The notes under the pieces are model-generated. The model did not search any database and was not told where the DNA came from. It saw only the letters and a list, made by a program, of their open reading frames with translations. DNA of 64,000 nt, taken from NCBI GenBank assembly GCA_023678885.1, contig CM042962.1, positions 22,892,336 through 22,956,335 on the forward strand, read 5' to 3'. Source of the stretch: Pogostemon cablin. Its lineage: Eukaryota > Streptophyta > Magnoliopsida > Lamiales > Lamiaceae. Numbering within the stretch: the first letter of the stretch is position 1; each line of letters starts with the position of its first letter. The position numbers and the translations under genes were made by a program. Of this stretch, positions 27,913-38,011 are shown piece after piece.

Positions 27913-29462
27913 CTCACAGTGTAGAGCTGATTCTAATCCATGAGCCAACTCAAGAACTCCTTGAAGTGAACATTTTCTTTCCATTTTTATGTTCAAATTA
28001 GTAATTTGACAGGAGTATGTTCTTGGAGAACATGTTTTCAGAGTATAAAAATGCCAGGAAGCTTGAACCAAAGAGTCACTAAAAATTCACAGTGCAGAGC
28101 TGATTCTACTCCGTGAGCCAGGTCAAGAATTTCTTGAAGCGAGCATTTTGTTGCTAATTTTATGGTCAAATTAGTTATTATACAAGAGAATATAGTTTGA
28201 GAACATGTTTTCAGATTATAAAAATGCTAGGAAGGTTGCGCCATCGAGTCACTAAAAACTCACAGTGCATAGCTGACTCTGCTTTGTGAGCCAGGTCAAG
28301 AACTCCTTGAAGTGAGTATTCTCTTGTTATTTTTATGGTCAAATTAGTTATTACACATGAGAATATAGTTGGAGAATATATTTTCAGAGTATAAAACTGC
28401 TAGGAAGCTTGTACCATGGTCACTGAAATCTCATAGTGCAGAACTGATTCTACTCTGTGAGCCAGGTCAAGACCACCTTGAATGGAGCATTTTATTGCCA
28501 TTTTTATGGTCAAATTAGTAATTAGACGTGAGAATATAGTTGGAGAACATGTTTTCAGAGTATAAAAATTTTAGGAAGCATGCGCCATAGAGTCGTAAAA
28601 AACTCACAGTGTAGAGCTAGTTCTATTCCCTGAGCCAATTCAAGAACACCTTGAAGTGAACATTTTCCTACCATTTTTATGTTCAAATTAGATATTAGAC
28701 ATGAGTATGTTGTTGGAGAACATATTTTCAAAGTATAAAAAAGCTACAAAGTTTCCGCCGTAGAATAACTAAAAACTCACATGCAGAGCTGATTCTACTC
28801 TGTGAGCCAAGTCAAGAACTCTTTGAGGTGAGCATTTTCTTGCCAATTTTATGGTTAAATTAGTTATTAGACATGAGAATATAGTAAAGAATATGTCTTC
28901 TTTGTATAAAAATGCCAGGAAGCTTGCACAAAAGAGTCACTAAAAACTCACGGTGCGGAGCTGATTCTACTCTGTGAGCCAGGTCAAGAACTCCTTGAAG
29001 TGAGCATTTTCTTGCCAATTTTATGGTCAAATTAGTTATTAGACATGCGAATATAGTTTGAGAACATGTTTTCAATGTATAAAAATATTAGGAAGGTTGC
29101 GCCATCGAGTCACTAAAAACTCACGTGCATAGCTGACTCTGCTTTGTGAGCCAGATCAATAACTCTTTGAAGTGAGTATTTTCTTGCCGTTTTTGTGGTC
29201 AAATTAGTCATTAGACATGTGAATATAGTTGGATAATATGTTTTTAGAGTATAAAATGCTAGGAAGCTTGTACCATAGAGTCAATGAAAACTAATAGTGC
29301 AGAGCTGATTTTACTCCGTGAGCCAGGTCAAGACCACCTTGAACGGAGCATTTTCTTGCCATTTTATGGTCAAATTAGTAATTAGACATGAGAATATAGT
29401 TGGAGAACATGTTTTCAGAGTATAAAAATGCTAGGAAGCTTGCGCCATATAGTCACAAAAAA
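27913..29462 (+). repeat. C-type 9-mer lacking monomer 2
   Basis: The unit passes directly from monomer 1 (ends near 28050) to the monomer-3 type (gaatttcttgaagcg near 28126), so monomer 2 is missing. Monomers 7 and 8 are both present, unlike type B. It is a separate 9-monomer variant of almost the same length (1550 bp). Confidence 0.8.
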
Positions 29463-31185
29463 CTCACAGTGTAGAGGTGATTCTAATCCATGAGCCAACT
29501 CAAGAACTCCTTGAACTGAACATTTTCTTACCATTTTTATGTTCAAATTAGTTATTTGACAGGAGTATGTTCTTGGAGAACATGTTTTCAGAGTATAAAA
29601 AAGCTACAAAGTTTCCGCCATAGAATAACTAAAAACTCACATTGCAAAACTGATTCTACTCTATGAGCCAGGTTAAGAACTCCTTGAAGTGAGCATTTTC
29701 TTGCCAATTTTAAGGTTAAATTAGTTATTAGACATGAGAATATAGTTGGAGATCATGTTTTCTGAGTATAAAAATGCCAGGAAGCTTGCACCAAAGAGTC
29801 ACTAAAAATTCACAGTGCGGAGCTGATTCTACTCCGAGAGCCAGGTCAAGAATTTCTTGAAGCGAGCATTTTGTTGCTAATTTTATGGTCAAATTAGTTA
29901 TTATACAAGAAAATATAGTTTGAGAACATGTTTTCAGATTATAAAAATGCTAGGAAGGTTGCGCCATCGAGTCACTAAAAACTCACAGTGCATAGCTGAC
30001 TCTGCTTTGTGAGCCAGGTCAAGAACTCCTTGAAGTGAGTATTCTCTTGTTATTTTTATGGTCAAATTAGTTATTACACATGAGAATATAGTTGGAGAAT
30101 ATATTTTCAGAGTATAAAACTGCTAGGAAGCTTGTACCATGGTCACTGAAATCTCATAGTGCAGAACTGATTCTACTCTGTGAGCCAGGTCAAGACCACC
30201 TTGAATGGAGCATTTTATTGCCATTTTTATGGTCAAATTAGTAATTAGACGTGAGAATATAGTTGGAGAACATGTTTTCAGAGTATAAAAATTTTAGGAA
30301 GCATGCGCCATAGAGTCGTAAAAAACTCACAGTGTAGAGCTAGTTCTATTCCCTGAGCCAATTCAAGAACACCTTGAAGTGAACATTTTCCTACCATTTT
30401 TATGTTCAAATTAGATATTAGACATGAGTACGTTGTTGGAGAACATATTTTCAAAGTATAAAAAAGCTACAAAGTTTCCGCCGTAGAATAACTAAAAACT
30501 CACATGCAGAGCTGATTCTACTCTGTGAGCCAAGTCAAGAACTCTTTGAGGTGAGCATTTTCTTGCCAATTTTATGGTTAAATTAGTTATTAGACATGAG
30601 AATATAGTAAAGAATATGTCTTCTTTGTATAAAAATGCCAGGAAGCTTGCACAAAAGAGTCACTAAAAACTCACGGTGCGGAGCTGATTCTACTCCGTGA
30701 GCCAGGTCAAGAACTCCTTGAAGTGAGCATTTTCTTGCCAATTTTATGGTCAAATTAGTTATTAGACATGCGAATATAGTTTGAGAACATGTTTTCAATG
30801 TATAAAAATGTTAGGAAGGTTGCGCCATCGAGTCACTAAAAACTCACGTGCATAGCTGACTCTGCTTTGTGAGCCAGATCAATAACTCCTTGAAGTGAGT
30901 ATTTTCTTGCCGTTTTTGTGGTCAAATTAGTCATTAGACATGTGAATATAGTTGGATAATATGTTTTTAGAGTATAAAATGCTAGGAAGCTTGTACCATA
31001 GAGTCAATGAAAACTAATAGTGCAGAGCTGATTTTACTCCGTGAGCCAGGTCAAGACCACCTTGAACGGAGCATTTTCTTGCCATTTTATGGTCAAATTA
31101 GTAATTAGACATGAGAATATAGTTGGAGAACATGTTTTCAGAGTATAAAAATGCTAGGAAGCTTGCGCCATATAGTCACAAAAAA
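29463..31185 (+). repeat. A-like 10-mer (A')
   Basis: Complete ten-monomer unit of 1723 bp. Its monomer 8 has the tail gacatgcgaatatag near 30765, the same tail found in the fused monomer of type B. This helps reconstruct how B arose. Confidence 0.85.
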
Positions 31186-32006
31186 CTCACAGTGTAGAGG
31201 TGATTCTAATCCATGAGCCAACTCAAGAACTCCTTGAACTGAACATTTTCTTACCATTTTTATGTTCAAATTAGTTATTTGACAGGAGTATGTTCTTGGA
31301 GAACATGTTTTCAGAGTATAAAAAAGCTACAAAGTTTCCGCCATAGAATAACTAAAAACTCACATTGCAAAACTGATTCTACTCTATGAGCCAGGTTAAG
31401 AACTCCTTGAAGTGAGCATTTTCTTGCCAATTTTAAGGTTAAATTAGTTATTAGACATGAGAATATAGTTGGAGATCATGTTTTCTGAGTATAAAAATGC
31501 CAGGAAGCTTGCACCAAAGAGTCACTAAAAATTCACAGTGCGGAGCTGATTCTACTCCGAGAGCCAGGTCAAGAATTTCTTGAAGCGAGCATTTTGTTGC
31601 TAATTTTATGGTCAAATTAGTTATTATACAAGAAAATATAGTTTGAGAACATGTTTTCAGATTATAAAAATGCTAGGAAGGTTGCGCCATCAAGTCACTA
31701 AAAACTCACAGTGCATAGCTGACTCTGCTTTGTGAGCCAGGTCAAGAACTCCTTGAAGTGAGTATTCAATTGTTATTTTTATGGTCAAATTAGTTATAAT
31801 TAGTTATAAGACATGAGAATATAGTTGGAGAATATGTTTTCAGAGTATAAAAATGCTAGGAAGCTTGTACTATAGTCACTGAAAACTCATAGTACAGAAC
31901 TGATTCTACTCAGTGAGCCAGGTCAAGACCACCTTGAATGGAGCATTTTCTTGCCATTTTTATGGTCAAATTAGTAATTAGACATGAGAATATAGTTGGA
32001 GAACAT
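31186..32006 (+). repeat. A-like 10-mer, truncated at the gap
   Basis: The first four monomers and part of the fifth of an A-like unit, ending abruptly at the N run. The last full monomer contains a small tandem duplication (ttataattag, near 31793-31807) and other private changes. Confidence 0.8.
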
Positions 32007-32506
32007 NNNNNNNNNNNNNNNNNNNNNNNNNNNNNNNNNNNNNNNNNNNNNNNNNNNNNNNNNNNNNNNNNNNNNNNNNNNNNNNNNNNNNNNNNNNNNN
32101 NNNNNNNNNNNNNNNNNNNNNNNNNNNNNNNNNNNNNNNNNNNNNNNNNNNNNNNNNNNNNNNNNNNNNNNNNNNNNNNNNNNNNNNNNNNNNNNNNNNN
32201 NNNNNNNNNNNNNNNNNNNNNNNNNNNNNNNNNNNNNNNNNNNNNNNNNNNNNNNNNNNNNNNNNNNNNNNNNNNNNNNNNNNNNNNNNNNNNNNNNNNN
32301 NNNNNNNNNNNNNNNNNNNNNNNNNNNNNNNNNNNNNNNNNNNNNNNNNNNNNNNNNNNNNNNNNNNNNNNNNNNNNNNNNNNNNNNNNNNNNNNNNNNN
32401 NNNNNNNNNNNNNNNNNNNNNNNNNNNNNNNNNNNNNNNNNNNNNNNNNNNNNNNNNNNNNNNNNNNNNNNNNNNNNNNNNNNNNNNNNNNNNNNNNNNN
32501 NNNNNN
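32007..32506. other. Assembly gap, 500 N
   Basis: Exactly 500 consecutive N. A round number suggests a placeholder used when scaffolding rather than a measured distance. The missing sequence includes the outer ~380 bp of the left LTR (equivalent to 39604-39987 in the right LTR), the left target-site junction and an unknown length of satellite. Confidence 0.98.
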
Positions 32507-33065
32507 CAAACCTCCAACCAAAACGATATCAACAGCCTGAAAAGGAAAGAATGATGGGGGTGAGCAAAACCCACTAGCTCAGTGAGTGATAAAAGCCGTC
32601 ACCCCGACCCTTATACGAAGCATGTACTCCCACTCGCGGTTCATAACATAAAATCCCACAATTCGTCCCACAATAATTATTCTCACTCAGTGTACATATT
32701 AATGAAAATAAAAACCTTAGTGAACATTTAATGAATAACACAATTAGTTCAAACAACATGTTATCACATAAAAGACGCGTGGGTAGTCAATATCCTCCTC
32801 GAACTGAGCTCCCGTCGAGAGACAGTCCAAGCCCGTCACCGTTACTCTAGATAAAATGCACATTAATATTCTTTCTCAATATGCCAAGTGCTAAAGTTCA
32901 CAATTCAATATCGACGTGAATACTTGAAATGATCAAACATATAAACATATATGACATGCATGTCCCACAACCGGTGACGTTGACTGAGCCTATAATAACT
33001 GATCCATCTAACGATCACCCTCCAGAGTATCAGTATTTGGTAAATGGACAGGTGCCTCGTTAGAT

Positions 33066-33201
33066 CTAACTCACCCGGGTTTGCCAATCACGGGCAACTT
33101 GGTTGTCACTCTAACTCACCCGAACCGCGACAAATCGGGCTACTTATCAATGTCGATCCAACTCACACACCCGAACCGTGACCAATTCGGGCTACTTAAC
33201 C
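33066..33201. repeat. Short tandem repeat inside the 3' LTR
   Basis: Counterpart of 40545-40677, with several indel differences (for example an extra caca in the third copy). Confidence 0.6.
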
Positions 33202-34175
33202 TTGGTACCAAAAGGCATACATATGCATGTGCATCATAAGATGAATAACGACTCAAGTTAGAGTCTTAATTGGCACACAAGAATAACAGAAATCAATAAT
33301 ACTCATAAAATGGCTAACATGACTCTAACCAGAGCAATCGAGCCAATCAGGCTCTTTACCACATAACATAATACCAAATAATTTTCTTATCAATTAACTA
33401 AAACTAAAAATAAATGCACATTTAACGAGGGTCCACACTTCCCACAAGAGAAGGCGTTCCCGAATTATCAACTCACAAGGAAGTGATTAACTCTCTCCGG
33501 AATCTGAAGTCGGTCCCTTGCCCTTCGTCGATGGTTCTTTACCTAGAAAGGAGATGAGCAATTAAAGACAAATTAAATATAACTAACTATTAGCGTTAAC
33601 ATCCCTTTCATTGCTAAAAACAAATCCTAATCGAGTTTCGAACGAGTCCGATATTAAATAAAAATGGCATGTAACTCTTTAACATCAGTTCCCAATCCCA
33701 TATAAACCGTTTCAATACATTAACTAGACGAAACGATAGAAAATAAGTTTGAATTCGACATAAAAAATTCTGAAATTTCCTTCCTAGCGGCAGTTTACGA
33801 GAAAAATCATAACTAATTGTAGAATAAATCGATTGAGGTGTTTCAAGTGGCTACGGAAAGCTAACGAGTTCAACTACGTACAGAAAATTAAGTTTGCAAA
33901 GTTTCGAGAACAATAGCTATCTCGAAATCAGTTCGAACAGTCTACAAATTTCCCACATACCAAAAAGAAAAACCCCACAAAATTACAAAATATGGAAGAA
34001 GGAAGCTTAATTCACACACCACTTACCTCAAAACAACTTAAAAACCACCTAGGATGAGGGTTGTAAGGGAGAATTTGGTCAACAAGGGTTTCTCCTCTTC
34101 CTCTCTTCTTTCCCCTCTTTTGCTTTTCTTCTCCCGTTCTTCTCTCTCTTTTTTTTTTAACTTTAGTCTTACTAA

Positions 34176-34182
34176 TTATATA
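34176..34182 (-). promoter_or_regulatory. TATA-like box, 3' LTR copy
   Basis: Same TATATAA as in the 5' LTR. In this LTR it would drive transcription outward into the gap and satellite. Confidence 0.35.
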
Positions 34183-34185
34183 TCA

Positions 34186-34430
34186 GGCCATTTAAGTGGG
34201 CTGAAACTTTGGGCCACAAAATAAATAAATAAATAAGTTTGGGCTTTCTAAAAAAATTCTAATTGGGCTTAATTGGGCTGGCCTTTTGGGCCATAAAAAT
34301 AAATAATTAGGTTTTGGGCTTTCTAACAAAATCTAGTTGGGCTAAGATAGGGCTGGCCTTTTGGGCCATAAAATAAATAAATAGGTTTTGGGCTTTCTAA
34401 AAAAAAATCTAGTTGAACTAAGATATTATA
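34186..34430 (-). repeat. U3 TGGGCY tandem block, 3' LTR copy
   Basis: Ten TGGGCY hexamers lie between about 34197 and 34394 within three imperfect tandem copies. On the minus strand the pol frame reads through this block to its stop at 34323-34325. Confidence 0.55.
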
Positions 34431-37400
34431 AAGTATCCCCTCCTCCAAAAAGTTTCGTCCTCGAAACATAAACGTACCTAGAGATGAAAAGAGATTTGGA
34501 TGGTGTTGACGCATGACTGACTCTGGTTCCCATGTTTCTTCTTCAATTTGATCACTTCTCCATAGAATTCTCACCATAGGAATGGATTTGTTACGAAGCA
34601 TTTTCTCTCGGCGATCTACAATTTGAACAGGTTGTACTTCGTACGATAGATTTTCCTTTAATACAACTGGGGGATCTTTGAGCACGTGCGAGGGATCTGG
34701 TTCATATTTTCTAAGCATAGAGACATGGAAGACATCGTGAATCTTCGACAATTCCGATGGTAGGTCAAGTCGATACGCGACACGACCAATCTTTTGTACG
34801 ATCGTAAACGGGCCAATATACCTTGGACTCAACTTTCCTCGACGGCGGAATCGCAACACGCCCTTCCATGGAGAAACTTTCAGAAAAACTTTGTCTCCTT
34901 CATTAAACTCCAAATCGCGCCTCCTATTATCTGCGTAACTTTTCTGTCGATCTTGCGCTGCCTTAAGTCTGTCTCGAATAAGTTGTATTTTTGCCTTCGC
35001 ATCTTCGATAAGCTCTACTTGTTCGATTTGTCTCTCGCCAACCTCATCCCAAAAGAGTGGTGTTCGACACTTTCGGCCATACAGAGCTTCGTACGGGGGC
35101 ATTCCAATGCTTGAATGATAACTGTTGTTATAAGCGAACTCCACCAAAGTCACGTACTTATCCCAGCTACCTCCCAAATTCAACACCACTGCACGTAACA
35201 TGTCTTCTAGTGTCTGTATAGTTCTCTCTGACTGTCCATCAGTCTGTGGATGAAACGAGGTACTGAATAGTAATTTTGTACCTAGCGCTTTCTGCAGACT
35301 AGGCCAAAAACGGGAAGTGAATCTTGGATCACGGTCAGATATGATTGACACTGGTACTCCGTGCAATCTCACGATCTCATCAACATATAACTTGGCAAGT
35401 TTCTCTAAAGATTCGTTGGTATGCACTGGAAGGAAATGTGCCGATTTTGTCAAACGATCGACAATGACCCAAATTGAGTCATGACCCTTTTGGGTTCGAG
35501 GTAAACCAGAAACAAAATCCATTGTGACGTTTTCCCATTTCCACTCAGGAATAGGTAGTGGTTGAAGCATACTGGCTGGTTTTTGGTGTTCCGCTTTAAT
35601 CTGTTGGCATGATAAGCACTTTGATACAAATTCAGTAATGTCCCGTTTCATACCTGGCCACCAATAATGCTCCCGAAGTGTTCTGTACATTTTGGTACTA
35701 CCAGGATGCATAGCATAGGCTGAAGAATGGGCTTCCTCAAGAATAGCTCTACGAACATCAAGTTCTGATGGAACACAAACACGATTTTTAAAAGTAAGAA
35801 GTCCATCATCCCGAATTCGAAATTCGGTTTCTTTTCCTTGATTTAGCTTTACAATCTTCTGTTGTAAATAAACATCGTGTGATTGTCTTTCTCGAATTTG
35901 CTCGAACAAGGTAGGTCTAACCTCGAATTTGGCGATTAAGGCAGAATCATTAGACTTTTCACAATCGAGCGAAATGTGTAAAGATTTAAATTGCTCCAAC
36001 ATAGGAAGATAAAAAGATTGAATTGAAGCAAGTGAGGTAGAAGACTTTCTACTCAGAGCATCTGCAACAACGTTCGCCTTGCCAGGATGATAATCGATGA
36101 CTAAGTCATAGTCACTAATCAACTCCATCCATCGCCTTTGCCTGAGGTTGAGCTCCTTTTGCGTGGTGATATACTTTAAGCTCTTGTGATCAGTGAAAAC
36201 CCGACAAGTTGCACCATACAGATAGTGCCTCCATATCTTCAATGCAAAGACGATTGCAGCCAACTCTAAATCATGTGTAGGATAATTTTCTTCGTTCTTC
36301 TTCAATTGCCTTGAAGCGTAGGCAATAACCTTTCCTTCTTGCATGAGAACGCATCCTAATCCTTGTCTCGAGGCGTCGCTATAAATGGTAAATTCTCCAA
36401 TCGCTGGGTCTGGCAAAGCAAGAATAGGAGCTGAAACGAGTCGTCTTTTCAATTCTTGAAATGCTTCGTCACATTCTTCATTCCATTCAAATTTTACCCC
36501 TTTTCGAGTCAATTTAGTCAAAGATGAAGCCAATAACGAAAAGCCTTTGACAAACCGTCGATAATATCCAGCTAATCCCAGAAAACTACGAATCTCTGTC
36601 ACGTTCTTTGGACGCTCCCAATCTAGTATAGCTTGAATCTTCGCTGGATCGACGTAGATTCCTTCTTTAGAAATGTGATGACCCAAAAAGCTTACCTCGC
36701 GAAGCCAAAATTCACACTTCGAGAATTTAGCATAAAGCTGATTTTCTCTGAGAATGTTCAGAGCAATTCTTAGATGCTGAGAATGCTCGTCGTCCGATTT
36801 AGAATAAATAAGAATGTCATCAATGAAGATGATGACAAACTTATCTAAGTACGGCCGAAAGACCCGATTCATAAGATCCATAAAAGCTGCAGGAGCATTT
36901 GTGAGTCCAAAAGGCATAACACAGAATTCAAAATGACCGTATCTGGTTCGAAAAGCAGACTTAGGGATATCAGATTCCCTAATCTTGAGTTGGTGATAAC
37001 CGGATCGCAAATCAATTTTTGAGAACACAATTGCTCCTTGCAATTGATCAAACAGATCATCAATTCTTGGAAGAGGATATTTGTTCTTGATAGTCACCTT
37101 GTTCAATTGACGGTAGTCGACACATAGACGAAGTGATCCATCTTTCTTCTTGACAAAAAGAACTGGAGCACCCCATGGAGATGTGCTAGGTCGTATGAAA
37201 CCCTTCTCCAATAATTCCCCAAGTTGTGTCTGGAGTTCCTTAAGCTCAGCAGGCGACATTCGATATGGAGTAATCGATATAGGTGTGATTCCAGGAAGTA
37301 CGTCAATGGAAAAATCAATCTCTCGATTCGGAGGTTGTCCTGGTAAGTCTTCGGGAAAGACATCAGGAAATTCATTCACGATTGGGATGTCATCTAGTTT

Positions 37401-37865
37401 AGTTTCAGAAAGAGAAGTATCGATGACAAATGCCAAGAATGCCTCACAACCCTTACGCATTAATTTATGCGCAGTCAACATTGAAATAAAAGAGAGGGAT
37501 CTCGTTTGAAGTTTACCCTCAAAAACAAGTTCTGAGAATCCTGGTCTACGAAAAATAACAAGCTTCTCGTGGCAATCGAGAATTGCATGATGAGAAGAAA
37601 GCCAATCCATGCCAAGAATAACATCAAGATCAATCAAAGGCAATGGTATCAATTCAGCCTCTAAAATGACATCTTTGATCTTCAATGGACAACCAAGGAA
37701 TACCGAATCACGAATTAGACGCTCTCTAAGAGGGGTATGAACGATGATTCCAGGTGACAAATGAGAGATAGGATAATCTAAGATCGCAGTAAGATCATCT
37801 CGGATATAAGACCTATCAGAACCTGGGTCAAATAAAGCGTAGACCTGATGGTCTCCCACAAACAC
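34323..37865 (-). CDS. pol: Pol: protease, RT, RNase H, integrase, chromodomain
   Basis: 1180 codons; the first listed codon is GTG, not a likely eukaryotic start, and coding probably begins at 37870 after splicing from gag. Protease: active-site D13-P-G. Reverse transcriptase: ~228-395, with catalytic D285 and the FIDD box at 347-350. RNase H: ~490-608, with D497, E534, D559 and D602. Integrase: HHCC zinc site H713, H720, C750, C753, then D783, D844 and E880 with exactly 35 residues between the last two; GPF at 1018-1020 marks the GPY/F module. Chromodomain: ~1074-1126, ending ETWEPE...HPNLF, which in chromoviruses directs integration to particular chromatin. All catalytic residues are present and the frame is open. 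The last ~35 residues are read from the PPT and 3' LTR. Confidence 0.93.
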   Translation of the reverse strand: MFVGDHQVYALFDPGSDRSYIRDDLTAILDYPISHLSPGIIVHTPLRERLIRDSVFLGCPLKIKDVILEAELIPLPLIDLDVILGMDWLSSHHAILDCHEKLVIFRRPGFSELVFEGKLQTRSLSFISMLTAHKLMRKGCEAFLAFVIDTSLSETKLDDIPIVNEFPDVFPEDLPGQPPNREIDFSIDVLPGITPISITPYRMSPAELKELQTQLGELLEKGFIRPSTSPWGAPVLFVKKKDGSLRLCVDYRQLNKVTIKNKYPLPRIDDLFDQLQGAIVFSKIDLRSGYHQLKIRESDIPKSAFRTRYGHFEFCVMPFGLTNAPAAFMDLMNRVFRPYLDKFVIIFIDDILIYSKSDDEHSQHLRIALNILRENQLYAKFSKCEFWLREVSFLGHHISKEGIYVDPAKIQAILDWERPKNVTEIRSFLGLAGYYRRFVKGFSLLASSLTKLTRKGVKFEWNEECDEAFQELKRRLVSAPILALPDPAIGEFTIYSDASRQGLGCVLMQEGKVIAYASRQLKKNEENYPTHDLELAAIVFALKIWRHYLYGATCRVFTDHKSLKYITTQKELNLRQRRWMELISDYDLVIDYHPGKANVVADALSRKSSTSLASIQSFYLPMLEQFKSLHISLDCEKSNDSALIAKFEVRPTLFEQIRERQSHDVYLQQKIVKLNQGKETEFRIRDDGLLTFKNRVCVPSELDVRRAILEEAHSSAYAMHPGSTKMYRTLREHYWWPGMKRDITEFVSKCLSCQQIKAEHQKPASMLQPLPIPEWKWENVTMDFVSGLPRTQKGHDSIWVIVDRLTKSAHFLPVHTNESLEKLAKLYVDEIVRLHGVPVSIISDRDPRFTSRFWPSLQKALGTKLLFSTSFHPQTDGQSERTIQTLEDMLRAVVLNLGGSWDKYVTLVEFAYNNSYHSSIGMPPYEALYGRKCRTPLFWDEVGERQIEQVELIEDAKAKIQLIRDRLKAAQDRQKSYADNRRRDLEFNEGDKVFLKVSPWKGVLRFRRRGKLSPRYIGPFTIVQKIGRVAYRLDLPSELSKIHDVFHVSMLRKYEPDPSHVLKDPPVVLKENLSYEVQPVQIVDRREKMLRNKSIPMVRILWRSDQIEEETWEPESVMRQHHPNLFSSLGTFMFRGRNFLEEGILYNILVQLDFFLESPKPIYLFYGPKGQPYLSPTRFC
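34433..34446 (-). other. Polypurine tract
   Basis: The minus strand reads GGAGGAGGGGATAC, immediately before the 3' LTR start (34430). It would prime plus-strand DNA synthesis. It lies within the pol frame. Confidence 0.8.
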
Positions 37866-37870
37866 ATGGC

Positions 37871-38011
37871 CTAAAGAAGCAATATTAGGTGAGATTGTGA
37901 TTTAAAAAATTTGAAAAGATAGAATTTCTTACGAATGTTTTATTCGTAATCAAGTGGCATAACAAGGCGGGGTTAGATTTAGCTTCTGAAAATACTCAAA
38001 TTATAAATTAC
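37871..38011 (-). other. Putative 141-nt intron between gag and pol
   Basis: The donor on the minus strand is ACAG|GTAATT, with the GT at 38011-38010. The acceptor is TTCTTTAG| ending at 37871. CTCAC (37893-37889) and CTAAT (37888-37884) resemble plant branch-point sequences, and a T-rich tract precedes the AG. The segment is AT-rich and contains in-frame stops, including the gag stop. Its length is 47 x 3, and removal leaves a split glycine codon that connects the last Gag residues to the protease region in frame. Pol has no ATG before residue 86 (after the protease active site), so it needs splicing or recoding to be made. The interpretation is inference from sequence; RNA evidence is lacking. 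Confidence 0.7.

Larger units (their letters stand above)
1..32006 (+). repeat. Left satellite array, ~172-bp monomers in HORs
   Basis: Head-to-tail monomers of 171-173 bp fill the whole stretch. The landmark tgagcc recurs at about 28, 201, 374, 547, 718, 891, 1063, 1235, 1407, 1579 and 1751. Each monomer carries a HindIII-like AAGCTT (in most copies), a TATAAAAATG block and the segment TCAAGAACTCCTTGA. Monomers within a unit differ clearly from one another, whereas equivalent monomers one HOR apart are almost identical, which is the signature of a higher-order repeat. The short open frames (64-71 codons) that recur at HOR spacing are chance by-products. I do not recognise the family by name. 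A centromeric role is inferred from monomer size and HOR structure only. Confidence 0.97.
32507..34430 (-). repeat. 3' LTR (partial, truncated by the gap)
   Basis: It corresponds to 39988-41899 of the other LTR and lacks the outer ~380 bp. Differences from the right copy are mostly single-base insertions and deletions in short homopolymers, concentrated between 32507 and about 34010. From there to 34430 the two copies look identical. That pattern suggests base-calling errors near a contig end more than age. Confidence 0.88.

Noticed and set aside
816..31000. Repeated 64-71 codon open frames on the minus strand of the left array
   Set aside because: They recur at exactly the HOR spacing, follow the satellite monomers, have no domain or start context and change with each monomer variant; they are not genes.
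31910..32577. Open frames of about 200 codons spanning the gap
   Set aside because: They consist almost entirely of N and exist only because N contains no stop codons.
37866..38000. Stop-codon readthrough or frameshift between gag and pol
   Set aside because: The two frames are already in register, so no frameshift is needed, and several in-frame stops in the segment make readthrough unlikely compared with splicing.
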